From an uncultured Bacillaceae bacterium (GTDB taxonomy: Bacteria > Bacillota > Bacilli > Bacillales > Alkalibacillaceae), in assembly GCA_937983065.1 (NCBI GenBank), contig CALKAL010000053.1, positions 1 to 59,927 on the forward strand: 59,927 nucleotides of DNA. The letters are read 5' to 3'. A program made the translations under genes and the position numbers. Shown here one piece after another: positions 24,866 through 35,042 of the stretch (positions are counted from its first letter, which is position 1; each line of letters begins with the position of its first letter). The notes beneath the pieces are model-generated. The model had not been told where the DNA came from and did not search any database. It saw only the letters and a list, made by a program, of their open reading frames with translations.

Positions 24866-27800
24866 TTAAAATAGTGAAAGTTGATTTTCTTCTGGTAGTC
24901 CTTCTAAACATCCGTGAACATCTAAATATTCAAGAACTGTTTTTGAAATTTTGCTCCGTTCACGTAAATCTTGTTTAGATAAAAACTCGCCTTCTTCTCT
25001 TGCTCTTACGATATTAAGAGCCGCATTTGTTCCGAGACCATCAACAGCATTAAACGGCGGAATTAAACTATTACCTTCAACGATGAAGTTTTTAGCATCT
25101 GAGCGATATAAATCAACCTTCTGAAAATGAAAACCGCGTTCATTCATTTCTAATGCGACTTCTAAAACAGTTAGCACGTTTTTTTCCTTCGGTGAAGCGT
25201 CATTTCCTTTATGAATAATTTCCTCAATTCGCTCTCTGATAGCTTCAGATCCTTTAATCATCGTGTCTAACTCGAAGTCACCTGCTCGAATTGAAAAATA
25301 AGACGCGTAAAATTCAATCGGGTGATACACTTTGAAATAGGCAATTCTAACAGCCATCAGGACATAGGCTGCCGCATGGGCTTTCGGGAACATATATTTT
25401 ATTTTTTGACATGAATCAATATACCAATCCGGTACATTATGCTTTCTCATCTCTTCTATCCATTCTTCTTTAAGCCCTTTACCTTTACGAACACTTTCCA
25501 TAATCGTAAAGGCTAATGATGCTTCAAGCCCTTGATGCATTAAGTAAACCATAATATCATCACGGCAACCGATTACTTCACTAATTTCACAAATTCCTTT
25601 ATTTATAAGTTCTTGTGCGTTACCGAGCCAAACGTCGGTTCCATGGGACAAACCTGAAATGATAACTAATTCAGCAAAGGTTTTCGGCTTTGTTTCTTCT
25701 AACATTTGTCGAACAAAACGTGTCCCGAATTCTGGAACACCTAACGTCCCAGTTTTACATAATATTTGATCTGAAGTGACCCCAAGAGGCTGAGGGCTAC
25801 TAAAAATTTTCATGACTTCAGGATCATTAGTTGGTACTTCTTTCGGGTTAATTCCCGTTAAATCTTGTAGCATACGGATGACGGTCGGATCATCATGGCC
25901 GAGAATATCTAATTTAAGCAAATTTTCATCGATTGAATGGAAATCAAAATGCGTCGTTTTCCATTCCGAATTTCGGTCATCAGCGGGATATTGAATCGGC
26001 GTAAAATCATAAATCTCTTTATCATCGGGAACGACAATAATTCCACCTGGGTGCTGTCCAGTCGTTCGCTTCACTCCCGTACATCCTTTGACGAGGCGAT
26101 TTATCTCTGCTTGTCTATAATTCATTTGATGATCTTGTGCATAGCCTTTAACATATCCAAAGGCGGTTTTTTCTGCTATCGTTCCAATCGTTCCTGCGCG
26201 GTAAACGTTATCCTCTCCGAAAAGCACTTTCGTAAATTGGTGAGCTTTCGGTTGATAATCTCCCGAGAAGTTTAAATCGATATCAGGAACTTTATCTCCT
26301 TTAAAGCCTAAAAATGTTTCAAACGGAATGTCTTGTCCATCATGAATCATCGTATGGTTACATTCTGGACAATCCTTATCTGGTAAATCATACCCCGAGC
26401 CAACCGATCCATCTTCAAAAAAGTGATTGTATTGACAATTTGGGCAAATATAATGCGGTGGAAGTGGGTTCACTTCAGTTATTTCTAACATCGTTGCGAC
26501 GAGCGAAGAACCGACTGATCCCCTTGAACCGACAAGATAGCCATCATCTAATGATTTTTTAACGATTTTTCGTGAAATAAGATAGATGACTGAAAAGCGG
26601 TTTTCTATAATACTCGTTAATTCTTTCTCTAAGCGATTGACAACAATATCTGGTAAATTTTCACCGTAAATACTTTTTGCCCTATCGTAGCAAAGCTTCC
26701 GAATTTCCTCATCGGCGCCTTCGATATTAGGTGTAAATAATCCATCTTTAATCGGTTTAATATCATTAAGCTCTTCAGCGATCAAATTCGAGTTCGTAAT
26801 GACCACTTCCTTCGCCTTCTCCTCACCGAGAAAACTAAAATCATCTAACATTTCAACCGTCGTTTTAAAATGAACGTCAGGTTGTGTTTGGCGATTTAAC
26901 GGATTTCCGCTTTGTGATGCGATTAAGATTTTTCGGTAAACTTTTTCATGGGGCTCAACGTAGTGAACATTTCCAGTTGCAACAACTTTTTTACCTAGTT
27001 TTTCTCCAATCTTAACGAGCTGCTTAATCAAATTTTTAATATGCTCAATCGATTGAACTTGTTCTCTTTCAACGAGATGATAATAATTCATCGGTGGTTG
27101 AATCTCAATGTAATCATAAAATTCCGCAACTTGTTCGGCTTCTTCAACAGATTTAAGAGCAATTGTGTCAAAAAGCTCCCCTTGATCGCATCCTGATCCT
27201 ATGATAATACCTTCTCTTAACTGAATGAGCTTAGAGCGGGGAATTCTTGGAACACGATAAAAATAATCAATATGGGCTAATGAGACGAGTTTAAATAAGT
27301 TTTTTAACCCTTCTTCATTTTTAGCTAACAAAGTTGCATGAAACGGTCTTCCACGTTTATAAGCATCTCCTTCACCGACATGACGGTTTAATTCGTGATG
27401 CACATACATTTCTTTTTCTAAAACAGATTTAATCAAATTCCACAATAAATAACCCGTTGCTTCAGCATCATAAATTGCACGGTGATGTTGCGTTAATTCA
27501 ATGTTTAAATGTTTACATAATGTGTTTAAACGGTGATTTTTCAACTCAGGATATAAAAACCGTGCTAATTCGAGTGTATCGATAATTGGATTTTTCACTT
27601 TTTCAATATTCATGCGTTGTAATTGGGCGTTAATAAAACCAATATCAAAACTCGCATTATGGGCAACGAGAATTGAATCACCCATCCAATTGTAAAACTT
27701 CTGCATCACGTCGTCTATTTCTGGCGCATCGATTAACATATCATCTGTAATGTTTGTTAATTCAATAATTGTATTGCTCAATTTTTGATGCGGATTAGCA

Positions 27801-29152
27801 AAGCTTTCAAATCGGTCAACAATTTCCCCTTTATGAATTTTCACACCTGCGAGCTCAATAATTTTATCATACGTTGCTGATAAACCCGTCGTTTCCACGT
27901 CAAAAACGACATAGGTCGCATCTTCTAGCGGTACGTTACTTTCGTTATAAGCGATTGGGATTCCGTCATCGACGATATTTGCTTCAAACCCGTAAAGGAC
28001 CTTCACACCGTGTTTAAGTCCAGCGTAATATGCTTCAGGAAAAGCTTGGACGACAGAATGATCTGTAATCGCGATTGCTTTATGTCCCCAGTCGCTCGCT
28101 TGTTTAATAAGACGTTCAGCAGAAACTGTTGCATCTAGTAAACTCATCGTCGTATGGGCGTGAAGCTCAACCCGCTTCTCTTCTCCGTCATAGTTGTCTG
28201 TTCTTAATTTCGGTTTAATTTCAACTAAGTCATTTCCCATCATGACGAGTTCATTCGAATACGTATCTGTTTGAATACTCCCTCTTGCTTTAATCCACAT
28301 ACCTTCTTTAATATCTTTAAATATTTCCTTCTGTTCCTCGCCTTTAGAAAACATTTTGATTTGTAACGAATCTGTATAATCCGTCACACTAACTAAAAGG
28401 AGATCTCGTCCAGAACGTAATTTTCTTATATCAACATCAAAAACATATCCTTGGATTGTCATTTTCCGCTCTTCATCTAAAATATGATGGATTTCAATCG
28501 GCTCATCATCAATGTCGTAACCAATTTTCACTGGGAGGTTCGCCGGTTTATTTTGTTTTTCACGTTCTTCTTTTTCAATAATCGCCTGCTCAATATAATG
28601 GTTATCTTCTTCCCGTTTCTGTTGCTCAAATCGTTTAATTTCTTCTTCATCGTGGGAAATCGTAATCGTTAACGAATAATGGCCAAGTCCTCGATCATGA
28701 CAAAACTGCTGAAATTGTGGTTCAACCTTTCGTTGGATCATATTTTTTTCCGTATCATTTCTTGCAATGACAGTGATTGATCTATTTTCTACTATTATTT
28801 GTTGATTGCAAAGAAATTGATGGTAAGCAGGGAGTAAATGATCCATCGAATGAATAAATTCGTTCCAATATTTTTGTAAATCTTCTGTTGTTGCTTCAGG
28901 CTCATCCGTCGTTATCATTAGTTCCACTTGAGCAATATGGTGAAAGGCGTCTTTTAATTTTGCATTGAACAATTGATAAACTTCAAATGAGAAAGGCTTA
29001 ATATTATGTATGTGAAACTGCCATATTTTTTTATCTCTTAATACAGTTAGCTTTTTTAATAGAGTCGATTGAAATTCCGCTTGGACAATCTCTTCAGGCA
29101 TTCCAATTTGTTGCAATAACACATTCAACCGTTCTTTTTCTGATAAATGCAT
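24866..29152 (-). CDS. polC: DNA polymerase III alpha subunit, PolC type
   Basis: This 1428-residue replicative polymerase of low-GC Gram-positives carries its own proofreading exonuclease. In order: an N-terminal domain (1-215), an OB fold (about 220-310), the first part of the PHP domain (VELHAHTTMSLLDA, near 327), an inserted DEDDh exonuclease (FDVETTG near 415, HNASFD later), the rest of PHP, a four-Cys zinc finger (CPNC and CPEC, about 899-937) and the catalytic palm starting at PDIDLNFSGDYQ near 952. The ATG at 29152 has GGGGGAGG upstream; 22 further in-frame codons would run into an intergenic stem-loop. All key residues look intact. Confidence 0.97.
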   Translation of the reverse strand: MHLSEKERLNVLLQQIGMPEEIVQAEFQSTLLKKLTVLRDKKIWQFHIHNIKPFSFEVYQLFNAKLKDAFHHIAQVELMITTDEPEATTEDLQKYWNEFIHSMDHLLPAYHQFLCNQQIIVENRSITVIARNDTEKNMIQRKVEPQFQQFCHDRGLGHYSLTITISHDEEEIKRFEQQKREEDNHYIEQAIIEKEEREKQNKPANLPVKIGYDIDDEPIEIHHILDEERKMTIQGYVFDVDIRKLRSGRDLLLVSVTDYTDSLQIKMFSKGEEQKEIFKDIKEGMWIKARGSIQTDTYSNELVMMGNDLVEIKPKLRTDNYDGEEKRVELHAHTTMSLLDATVSAERLIKQASDWGHKAIAITDHSVVQAFPEAYYAGLKHGVKVLYGFEANIVDDGIPIAYNESNVPLEDATYVVFDVETTGLSATYDKIIELAGVKIHKGEIVDRFESFANPHQKLSNTIIELTNITDDMLIDAPEIDDVMQKFYNWMGDSILVAHNASFDIGFINAQLQRMNIEKVKNPIIDTLELARFLYPELKNHRLNTLCKHLNIELTQHHRAIYDAEATGYLLWNLIKSVLEKEMYVHHELNRHVGEGDAYKRGRPFHATLLAKNEEGLKNLFKLVSLAHIDYFYRVPRIPRSKLIQLREGIIIGSGCDQGELFDTIALKSVEEAEQVAEFYDYIEIQPPMNYYHLVEREQVQSIEHIKNLIKQLVKIGEKLGKKVVATGNVHYVEPHEKVYRKILIASQSGNPLNRQTQPDVHFKTTVEMLDDFSFLGEEKAKEVVITNSNLIAEELNDIKPIKDGLFTPNIEGADEEIRKLCYDRAKSIYGENLPDIVVNRLEKELTSIIENRFSVIYLISRKIVKKSLDDGYLVGSRGSVGSSLVATMLEITEVNPLPPHYICPNCQYNHFFEDGSVGSGYDLPDKDCPECNHTMIHDGQDIPFETFLGFKGDKVPDIDLNFSGDYQPKAHQFTKVLFGEDNVYRAGTIGTIAEKTAFGYVKGYAQDHQMNYRQAEINRLVKGCTGVKRTTGQHPGGIIVVPDDKEIYDFTPIQYPADDRNSEWKTTHFDFHSIDENLLKLDILGHDDPTVIRMLQDLTGINPKEVPTNDPEVMKIFSSPQPLGVTSDQILCKTGTLGVPEFGTRFVRQMLEETKPKTFAELVIISGLSHGTDVWLGNAQELINKGICEISEVIGCRDDIMVYLMHQGLEASLAFTIMESVRKGKGLKEEWIEEMRKHNVPDWYIDSCQKIKYMFPKAHAAAYVLMAVRIAYFKVYHPIEFYASYFSIRAGDFELDTMIKGSEAIRERIEEIIHKGNDASPKEKNVLTVLEVALEMNERGFHFQKVDLYRSDAKNFIVEGNSLIPPFNAVDGLGTNAALNIVRAREEGEFLSKQDLRERSKISKTVLEYLDVHGCLEGLPEENQLSLF

Positions 29153-29177
29153 ATTTATTGCCTCCCCCTTTAGTGAA

Positions 29178-29211
29178 TCAACCCTTGCCAAAATGGAACG
29201 ACAAGGGTTGA
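29178..29211. other. Stem-loop between proS and polC
   Basis: TCAACCCTTG at 29178-29187 pairs perfectly with CAAGGGTTGA at 29202-29211 around a 14-base loop. It lies between the proS stop and the polC ribosome site. No clear T run follows on the minus strand, so it may be a weak terminator or an mRNA structure. Confidence 0.5.
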
Positions 29212-29220
29212 GGATCAATT

Positions 29221-30921
29221 TTATTCAGATAAATCATTTAAGTAATCGATGAGTCGAGAAATTTCTATATCTTCTTGTTCTCCAGTTTGTCGATGTTTAA
29301 ATTCAACATAACCTTCACTCGCCCGTTTTCCGACCGTTATTCGATAAGGAATACCGATTAAATCACTATCATTAAACTTAACGCCTGCCCGTTCGTCACG
29401 ATCATCGTATAGTACATCGAAGCGATTTTTATTTAACTCATTGTATATGTCTTCGGAAATTTTTACTTGTTCTTCGTTTTTTACGTTAACATTGACTAAA
29501 TGAATATCAAACGGTGCGAGATCTTTTGGCCAAGTCATCCCTTTTTCATCGTGATATTGCTCTACGATTGCAGCGACAGTTCGTGATACACCAATACCAT
29601 AACATCCCATAATGAATGGTTCAGCTTGTCCATTTCGATTTAAAAATGTTGCCTCTAAATTTTCGGCATACAATGTACCGAGTTTAAAGACGTGACCAAC
29701 CTCAATTCCTTTAGCAAATTTAATTGTGCCTTTACCATCTGGAGAAACATCCCCTTCTTGAACGAACCGCAAATCGGCATAACGGCTCACTTTAAAATCA
29801 CGATCTGGGTTTACATTTTTAAAATGATAGCCGTCTTCGTTTGCTCCACATGTGGCGTTCACTAAATATTCAACCGCATGATCAGCGATGACTTCAACCG
29901 TGTCTGGAACATTGATTGGCCCTAATGAACCGAAGCCTGCCCCAATCATTTGCTTCGTCTCTTCTTCGGTTGCTAATTCGACGATGTCCGCATTGTATAA
30001 GTTTTTCAACTTAATATCATTTACTTCATGGTCGCCTCGAGTAACGACCATCACAAATTGCTCGTCTACCTTGAACATGATCGCCTTCATACCATCGGCT
30101 AATTCGTGATTTAAAAAGTCAGCCACTTCTTGCATCGTCTTAACGTTTGGCGTTTCGACTTTCTCTAATGGTTGTAATGGCTCGTCCTTCTTCTCATATT
30201 GAGTAACGACTGGTGCCATTTCAATATTTGCCGCATAGTCTGATTCCGATGAGTAGGCAATTGTATCCTCACCGACATCCGATAAAACCATAAATTCATG
30301 AGTATCCGTTCCACCCATATTACCAGAGTCGGCAATAACAGCTCGGAAATTTAGCCCACAACGCTCAAAAATTCGACGATAGGCATTGTAAATATCGTTA
30401 TACGTTTCATCTAATGATTCAAAGCTTTCATGAAACGAATAAGCGTCCTTCATTAAAAATTCTCTACCTCGTAATAAGCCGAAACGAGGTCTTTTTTCAT
30501 CTCTAAATTTCGATTGGATTTGATAAAGTGTTATCGGTAATTTTTTATACGAGTTAACATCATGTCCGACTAATGTCGTCACAACTTCCTCATGAGTCGC
30601 ACCAAGGGCAAAATCCCGATCATGTCGGTCTTTTAACCGTATTAATTCCTCACCCATCTTATCCCAGCGTTTCGTTTTTTGCCAAATCTCAGCTGGTTGT
30701 AATGCTGGCATGAGTACTTCTTGTCCCCCTGCCGCATTCATTTCTTCACGGATAATACGTTCAACTTTACGCAACACTTTAATGCCTAACGGTAAAAAGT
30801 TGTAAATACCAGAAGCGAGCTGTCTTATAAATCCAGCGCGTAATAACAATTGATGACTTTGAATATCCGCTTCCGTAGGGACTTCTCTTAATGTTGGCAT
30901 TAACATTTGACTTTGTCTCAT
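29221..30921 (-). CDS. proS: Prolyl-tRNA synthetase
   Basis: This 566-residue class II synthetase is of the long bacterial type. The catalytic core contains GATHEEVVT (motif 2 region) and GCYGIGVSRTVAA (motif 3), and the YbaK-like editing insertion (about 230-390) removes mischarged alanine. The C-terminal anticodon-binding domain starts near 470. GGAGTGAT precedes the ATG, 18 bases after the rasP stop. It lies between rasP and polC, the common Bacillus order. Confidence 0.97.
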   Translation of the reverse strand: MRQSQMLMPTLREVPTEADIQSHQLLLRAGFIRQLASGIYNFLPLGIKVLRKVERIIREEMNAAGGQEVLMPALQPAEIWQKTKRWDKMGEELIRLKDRHDRDFALGATHEEVVTTLVGHDVNSYKKLPITLYQIQSKFRDEKRPRFGLLRGREFLMKDAYSFHESFESLDETYNDIYNAYRRIFERCGLNFRAVIADSGNMGGTDTHEFMVLSDVGEDTIAYSSESDYAANIEMAPVVTQYEKKDEPLQPLEKVETPNVKTMQEVADFLNHELADGMKAIMFKVDEQFVMVVTRGDHEVNDIKLKNLYNADIVELATEEETKQMIGAGFGSLGPINVPDTVEVIADHAVEYLVNATCGANEDGYHFKNVNPDRDFKVSRYADLRFVQEGDVSPDGKGTIKFAKGIEVGHVFKLGTLYAENLEATFLNRNGQAEPFIMGCYGIGVSRTVAAIVEQYHDEKGMTWPKDLAPFDIHLVNVNVKNEEQVKISEDIYNELNKNRFDVLYDDRDERAGVKFNDSDLIGIPYRITVGKRASEGYVEFKHRQTGEQEDIEISRLIDYLNDLSE

Positions 30922-30939
30922 TTTAAATCACTCCAAGAA

Positions 30940-32208
30940 TTACATAAATAGTCGTTCAATATCATTCCAAGTAACTAGAATCATTAATAGCATGAGTAAG
31001 GCAAATCCAATAAAGTGTACGAAGCCTTCTTTTTGTGGGTCGATTGGCCTACCCCTCACTGCTTCGATTCCTAAAAAGAGTAATCGACCGCCGTCTAATG
31101 CGGGTAATGGTAATAAGTTAATAATACCTAAGTTAATACTTAGCATCGCCGTCCACGTTAAAAAGTTTAAAAAACCAGTTTGGACGACTTCATCGGTTGC
31201 ATTATAGATGCCGACGGGTCCTGCTAGAGCATCTAAAGACAATTGCCCTGTAACTAATTGACCGACGGCTTCTAATATTAATACGGTTAAATCATACGTC
31301 TGGGTAAAGCCAAACAAAATGACATTCCCAGGTGATTCATCGAAGGCTTGCATAACCCCGATTCTGCCTATCGTTTCCCCACTTCCACTATCGTTATAAG
31401 CTTCTGGAACGAGTTCTGTTTCAATTATTTCACCATTTCGATCTATCGTCAACGTGATTTCTTCTTCAGGTTTTCCTTGAATATATAAAACTAAATCTAT
31501 CCATTCATCGATTGATTGACCATCTACTTGTAAGACATGGTCCCCTTCTAATAATCCGACTTGATCAGCGGGGGATCCTTCTTGTATACCGCCGAATTCA
31601 GGCTCTGTCACTGGAACACCGCGATAAAATCCTAGGGCGATAAATATAAATATCGCTAATAAGAAGTTCATCATCGGACCTGCAAATACTTGAATAAACC
31701 GTTGTCCAACAGTTTTAGAAGTGAATTGGCGATCATAAGGTGCGATTAACGTCTCTTTATCATCCATGACGAACAATGCTTTTCGATCAACATCATACGT
31801 GAACTGTTCACCTGTTTCTAAGTCTGCGCATTGAATGAAAAGGTCATGATCTAAATCGATTTTTTCGACTTCTACAATTTTTGCATTTGGATATTTTGAT
31901 TTATTATTAACGATTATTTTATTAACCCGATTCGATAAGTCAAATTCCAAACCGACATGATAGCCTGGCTTTAACTCTATAATTTCAGGGTCATCTCCAG
32001 CGACTCTGACATACCCCCCAATCGGTAATAATCGAATCGTATATAGCGTTTCATTTCTATGAAAGGAAAATATTTTCGGGCCAAAACCGATTGCAAACTC
32101 CCGAGCAAGCATACCCGTTCGTTTGGCGAAAATTAAATGCCCTAATTCATGGACGAACACTAGTAGTCCAAACATAAAAATAAATGCGATAATCGTATTT
32201 AGACTCAA
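30940..32208 (-). CDS. rasP: Intramembrane zinc metalloprotease RasP/RseP
   Basis: This 422-residue site-2 protease cleaves transmembrane segments of anti-sigma factors and leftover signal peptides. It has the membrane-embedded zinc motif HELGH in the first span (near residue 19), a PDZ domain at about 220-290 and the second metal motif LPALDGG near 365. Start choice: a GTG at 32217 is too close to its ribosome site, while the TTG at 32208 has AGGTG six bases upstream and gives the family-like MSLNTIIAFIFMFG. It lies between dxr and proS. Confidence 0.93.
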   Translation of the reverse strand: MSLNTIIAFIFMFGLLVFVHELGHLIFAKRTGMLAREFAIGFGPKIFSFHRNETLYTIRLLPIGGYVRVAGDDPEIIELKPGYHVGLEFDLSNRVNKIIVNNKSKYPNAKIVEVEKIDLDHDLFIQCADLETGEQFTYDVDRKALFVMDDKETLIAPYDRQFTSKTVGQRFIQVFAGPMMNFLLAIFIFIALGFYRGVPVTEPEFGGIQEGSPADQVGLLEGDHVLQVDGQSIDEWIDLVLYIQGKPEEEITLTIDRNGEIIETELVPEAYNDSGSGETIGRIGVMQAFDESPGNVILFGFTQTYDLTVLILEAVGQLVTGQLSLDALAGPVGIYNATDEVVQTGFLNFLTWTAMLSINLGIINLLPLPALDGGRLLFLGIEAVRGRPIDPQKEGFVHFIGFALLMLLMILVTWNDIERLFM

Positions 32209-32223
32209 TGAAAGCACCTACCT

Positions 32224-33372
32224 TTAAGTTGCGTTTTTAAAAACGTCAACCCTAACTTGTCTATCAATTTCAACAATCGTTTCTAAATCTGGGGTGTTTA
32301 TAACTTGATGACTTTCCAATTGCTCAGCAATAATCCGTTCAATTTGTAAGAAATTAATTTTCTCCTTCAAAAACAATTCAACAGCTACTTCATTCGCTGC
32401 ATTTAACACTGTCGGCATCGATCCACCCGTTTTACCAGCTTCATAGGCCATTTTTAAGCTCGGAAAACGTTCAAAGCTCATCTTCTCAAAATGCAATTTT
32501 CCTAATGAGGCGAAATCCAAGCTGTCACTTAATTGAAATGGAATACGTTCTGGATAAGCGATGGCGTATTGGATTGGAATTCGCATGTCCGGCGTGCCTA
32601 ATTGAGCTAAAACGGACCTGTCCACAAATTCTACCATCGAATGAATAACCGATTCGCGGTGTAAAATAACTTCAATTTGTTCATAAGGAATTGAAAATAA
32701 CCAATGAGCTTCAATCACTTCAAGCCCTTTATTCATCATCGTCGCAGAATCTATCGTAATTTTTGCCCCCATATCCCAATTCGGATGTTTTAGCGCATCT
32801 TTACGAGTGACTTGTGAAAGCTCTTCTCGTGATAAGTCACGAAAGCTTCCACCAGACGCTGTTAAAATTATACGCTTCACATCATTCATATTAGAACTAG
32901 CTAAGCATTGATGAATGGCTGCATGTTCACTGTCGACGGGTAATAAATCAACTTCATATTTTTTCACTTCATCCATGACGATATGTCCTGCTGTAACTAA
33001 CGTTTCCTTATTGGCAAAGGCGATTTTTTTCTTCGCCCGGATTGCATCTAATGTTGGTTGCAATCCGACACTCCCTAATAAGGCGTTAACGACAATCTGA
33101 ACTTCTGGATGGGTTGCAATTTCACTAATCGCCTCTAATCCATAGGAGCATGTTGCATTATAAGTTAAATGATTTTTCACTTTATCACAAGTGTCTTTAT
33201 CCTTTGTAACGATATACTTCGGTTTTAATTCTTCAATAACAGTTAAGGCAACATCAACGTTTGTCCCAAAAGAAAAAGCAAATAACTCAAACTGCTCTTT
33301 ATTTTCCTTTATAACATCAACGGTCTGAATACCAATGGAACCTGTTCCGCCTAATAACGCAATTTTCTTCAT
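32224..33372 (-). CDS. dxr: 1-deoxy-D-xylulose-5-phosphate reductoisomerase
   Basis: This 382-residue enzyme makes 2-C-methylerythritol 4-phosphate, the committed step of the non-mevalonate isoprenoid pathway, using NADPH and a divalent metal. LLGGTGSIGIQT at the N-terminus is the NADPH-binding loop, VDSEHAAIHQC near residue 150 holds the metal-binding Asp and Glu, and the later TASGGSFRDL is the substrate loop. AGGGTT precedes the ATG. It sits in the uppS-cdsA-dxr run, whose products feed cell-wall lipid carriers and phospholipids. Confidence 0.96.
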   Translation of the reverse strand: MKKIALLGGTGSIGIQTVDVIKENKEQFELFAFSFGTNVDVALTVIEELKPKYIVTKDKDTCDKVKNHLTYNATCSYGLEAISEIATHPEVQIVVNALLGSVGLQPTLDAIRAKKKIAFANKETLVTAGHIVMDEVKKYEVDLLPVDSEHAAIHQCLASSNMNDVKRIILTASGGSFRDLSREELSQVTRKDALKHPNWDMGAKITIDSATMMNKGLEVIEAHWLFSIPYEQIEVILHRESVIHSMVEFVDRSVLAQLGTPDMRIPIQYAIAYPERIPFQLSDSLDFASLGKLHFEKMSFERFPSLKMAYEAGKTGGSMPTVLNAANEVAVELFLKEKINFLQIERIIAEQLESHQVINTPDLETIVEIDRQVRVDVFKNAT

Positions 33373-33391
33373 ATATAACCCTCATTTATCG

Positions 33392-34180
33392 TTAAATAAA
33401 TTGTATGATATGTAAAAATGGTACCATAAATATTAAACTGTCAAATCGGTCTAAAACACCACCATGACCAGGTAATAAGTTCCCAGAATCTTTCACATTA
33501 TATTTTCGTTTTATTGCAGATTCAACTAAATCACCTATTTGAGCTAAGATTGAAGCAAAAATGGTGACGATAATAACGACAAGAAGCGATTCATGAATAG
33601 GATAAATAAATTGAAAAATCGTTGTCGCCACACAAGCCACTACAATTCCACCTACGAAGCCTTCAATCGTTTTATTCGGACTAATGGCAGGCCATAATTT
33701 ATTTTTCCCTAATGAGCGACCGATAAAATACGCCCCTGAATCGGTAATCCATATAATAGTTAGTACGAATAATACATATTCTAACCCGACTAATCTTGTC
33801 TCAACAAAATAACTAAATCCGACACCGACATATAGTAAAGCTAATAAAATAAATGCGGCATCATCAAAACTAAATGTATTCTTTTTCCATACAGAATACA
33901 TAAGTAATATTAAAACGCCTAAATAAATACTTTCGTTAAAATTTTCATGTAAAAACGGCACAAGATCGCCTAATTGACTTCTAAACATGACGATTAATAA
34001 AATTAGTGTCCCTAAAATCACTGGAAATGACGTGATTTTAAAGCTTTTCATTTTTGCGATCTCAAAAAAAGCTAACATAGCAACGATGCTCATAAAAATA
34101 ATGAACGGGTAATCCCCGATATAAATAATAGGTAAAAATATGAGTAGTCCGATTATTGCAGTTATGATTCTCGTTATCAT
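33392..34180 (-). CDS. cdsA: Phosphatidate cytidylyltransferase
   Basis: This 262-residue integral membrane enzyme makes CDP-diacylglycerol for phospholipid synthesis. It has about eight hydrophobic spans and the C-terminal CDS signature around KRKYNVKDSGNLLPGHGGVLDRFDS, where the Asp residues bind metal. The ATG at 34180 has AAGGTG eight bases upstream; the GTG three codons earlier is less likely. It lies 12 bases after uppS and 19 bases before dxr. Confidence 0.95.
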   Translation of the reverse strand: MITRIITAIIGLLIFLPIIYIGDYPFIIFMSIVAMLAFFEIAKMKSFKITSFPVILGTLILLIVMFRSQLGDLVPFLHENFNESIYLGVLILLMYSVWKKNTFSFDDAAFILLALLYVGVGFSYFVETRLVGLEYVLFVLTIIWITDSGAYFIGRSLGKNKLWPAISPNKTIEGFVGGIVVACVATTIFQFIYPIHESLLVVIIVTIFASILAQIGDLVESAIKRKYNVKDSGNLLPGHGGVLDRFDSLIFMVPFLHIIQFI

Positions 34181-34192
34181 CGTATACACACC

Positions 34193-34936
34193 TTACAGTC
34201 CACCGAATCGTCTCTTTCGATGTTGATATTCCTCTATCGCTTCATCTAACGCTTCTTCATTAAAATCTGGCCAATATTTTTTCGTGAAATAAAGCTCCGA
34301 ATAAGCAATTTGCCATAATAAATAATTACTAATCCGCTGTTCACCACTCGTACGGATGACTAAATCTGGATCCTTTAAATCTTTCGTATATAAATAATTT
34401 GAAAAAACGTCTTCATCGATATGATCAATATTAATGTTATCGTTTGTGACATCATGGCAAATTTGTTTAATCGCATCAATGATTTCAACACGACTTCCGT
34501 AATTTAATGCGAAATTTAAAACGAGGCCTGTATTATTTTTCGTTTTATCAATCGAATATTGGACAGCCTCTTTCGTAAAGTAAGGTAAAGATTCATAATC
34601 ACCAATCATTGTTACCCTAACATTAGCTTCGATTAAATCTGGCAAATATGTATCTAAAAACTGAGATGGCAATTTCATAATAAATTCAACTTCACTCGCT
34701 GGCCTCTTCCAGTTTTCAGTTGAAAAAGCAAAAAGTGTGAGAGCTTTCACATCTAACTCAACAGCTCTTTCAACGACTTTTTTAATCGCTTTCATTCCTT
34801 CTTTATGTCCGACAAAACGAGGTAGTCCCCGTTCCTTTGCCCATCTTCCATTACCGTCCATTATGATGGCGATATGTTCAGGAATTTTACTTTTATCGAT
34901 ATTTTTCTGTTTTTGTGATGAAGAATGAAAAGCCAT
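34193..34936 (-). CDS. uppS: Undecaprenyl diphosphate synthase
   Basis: This 247-residue cis-prenyltransferase builds the C55 lipid carrier for cell-wall synthesis. The motif HIAIIMDGNGRWAKERGLPR holds the catalytic Asp, and FSTENWKRP and the C-terminal RTSGEQRISNYLLWQ bind substrate. The ATG at 34936 is served by GAGAGGGAT; an in-frame TTG five codons earlier overlaps that site. A terminator separates it from frr, so it heads the lipid-precursor unit. The short Ser/Gln/Lys-rich start is not conserved. Confidence 0.96.
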   Translation of the reverse strand: MAFHSSSQKQKNIDKSKIPEHIAIIMDGNGRWAKERGLPRFVGHKEGMKAIKKVVERAVELDVKALTLFAFSTENWKRPASEVEFIMKLPSQFLDTYLPDLIEANVRVTMIGDYESLPYFTKEAVQYSIDKTKNNTGLVLNFALNYGSRVEIIDAIKQICHDVTNDNINIDHIDEDVFSNYLYTKDLKDPDLVIRTSGEQRISNYLLWQIAYSELYFTKKYWPDFNEEALDEAIEEYQHRKRRFGGL

Positions 34937-34962
34937 ATTAATCCCTCTCAATAGTTACTTAG

Positions 34963-34997
34963 AAAAATTTAGCTTTCGCTCGAGTATGGCGAAAGCT
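34963..34997 (-). terminator. Rho-independent terminator after frr
   Basis: Arms AGCTTTCGC at 34971-34979 and GCGAAAGCT at 34989-34997 form a GC-containing stem, followed on the minus strand by AAATTTTTC. It lies in the 106-base gap between frr and uppS. Confidence 0.75.
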
Positions 34998-35042
34998 ATT
35001 TTATAAAATTTAAAAAGCTATTTTCTATCCCCTTAATATCTG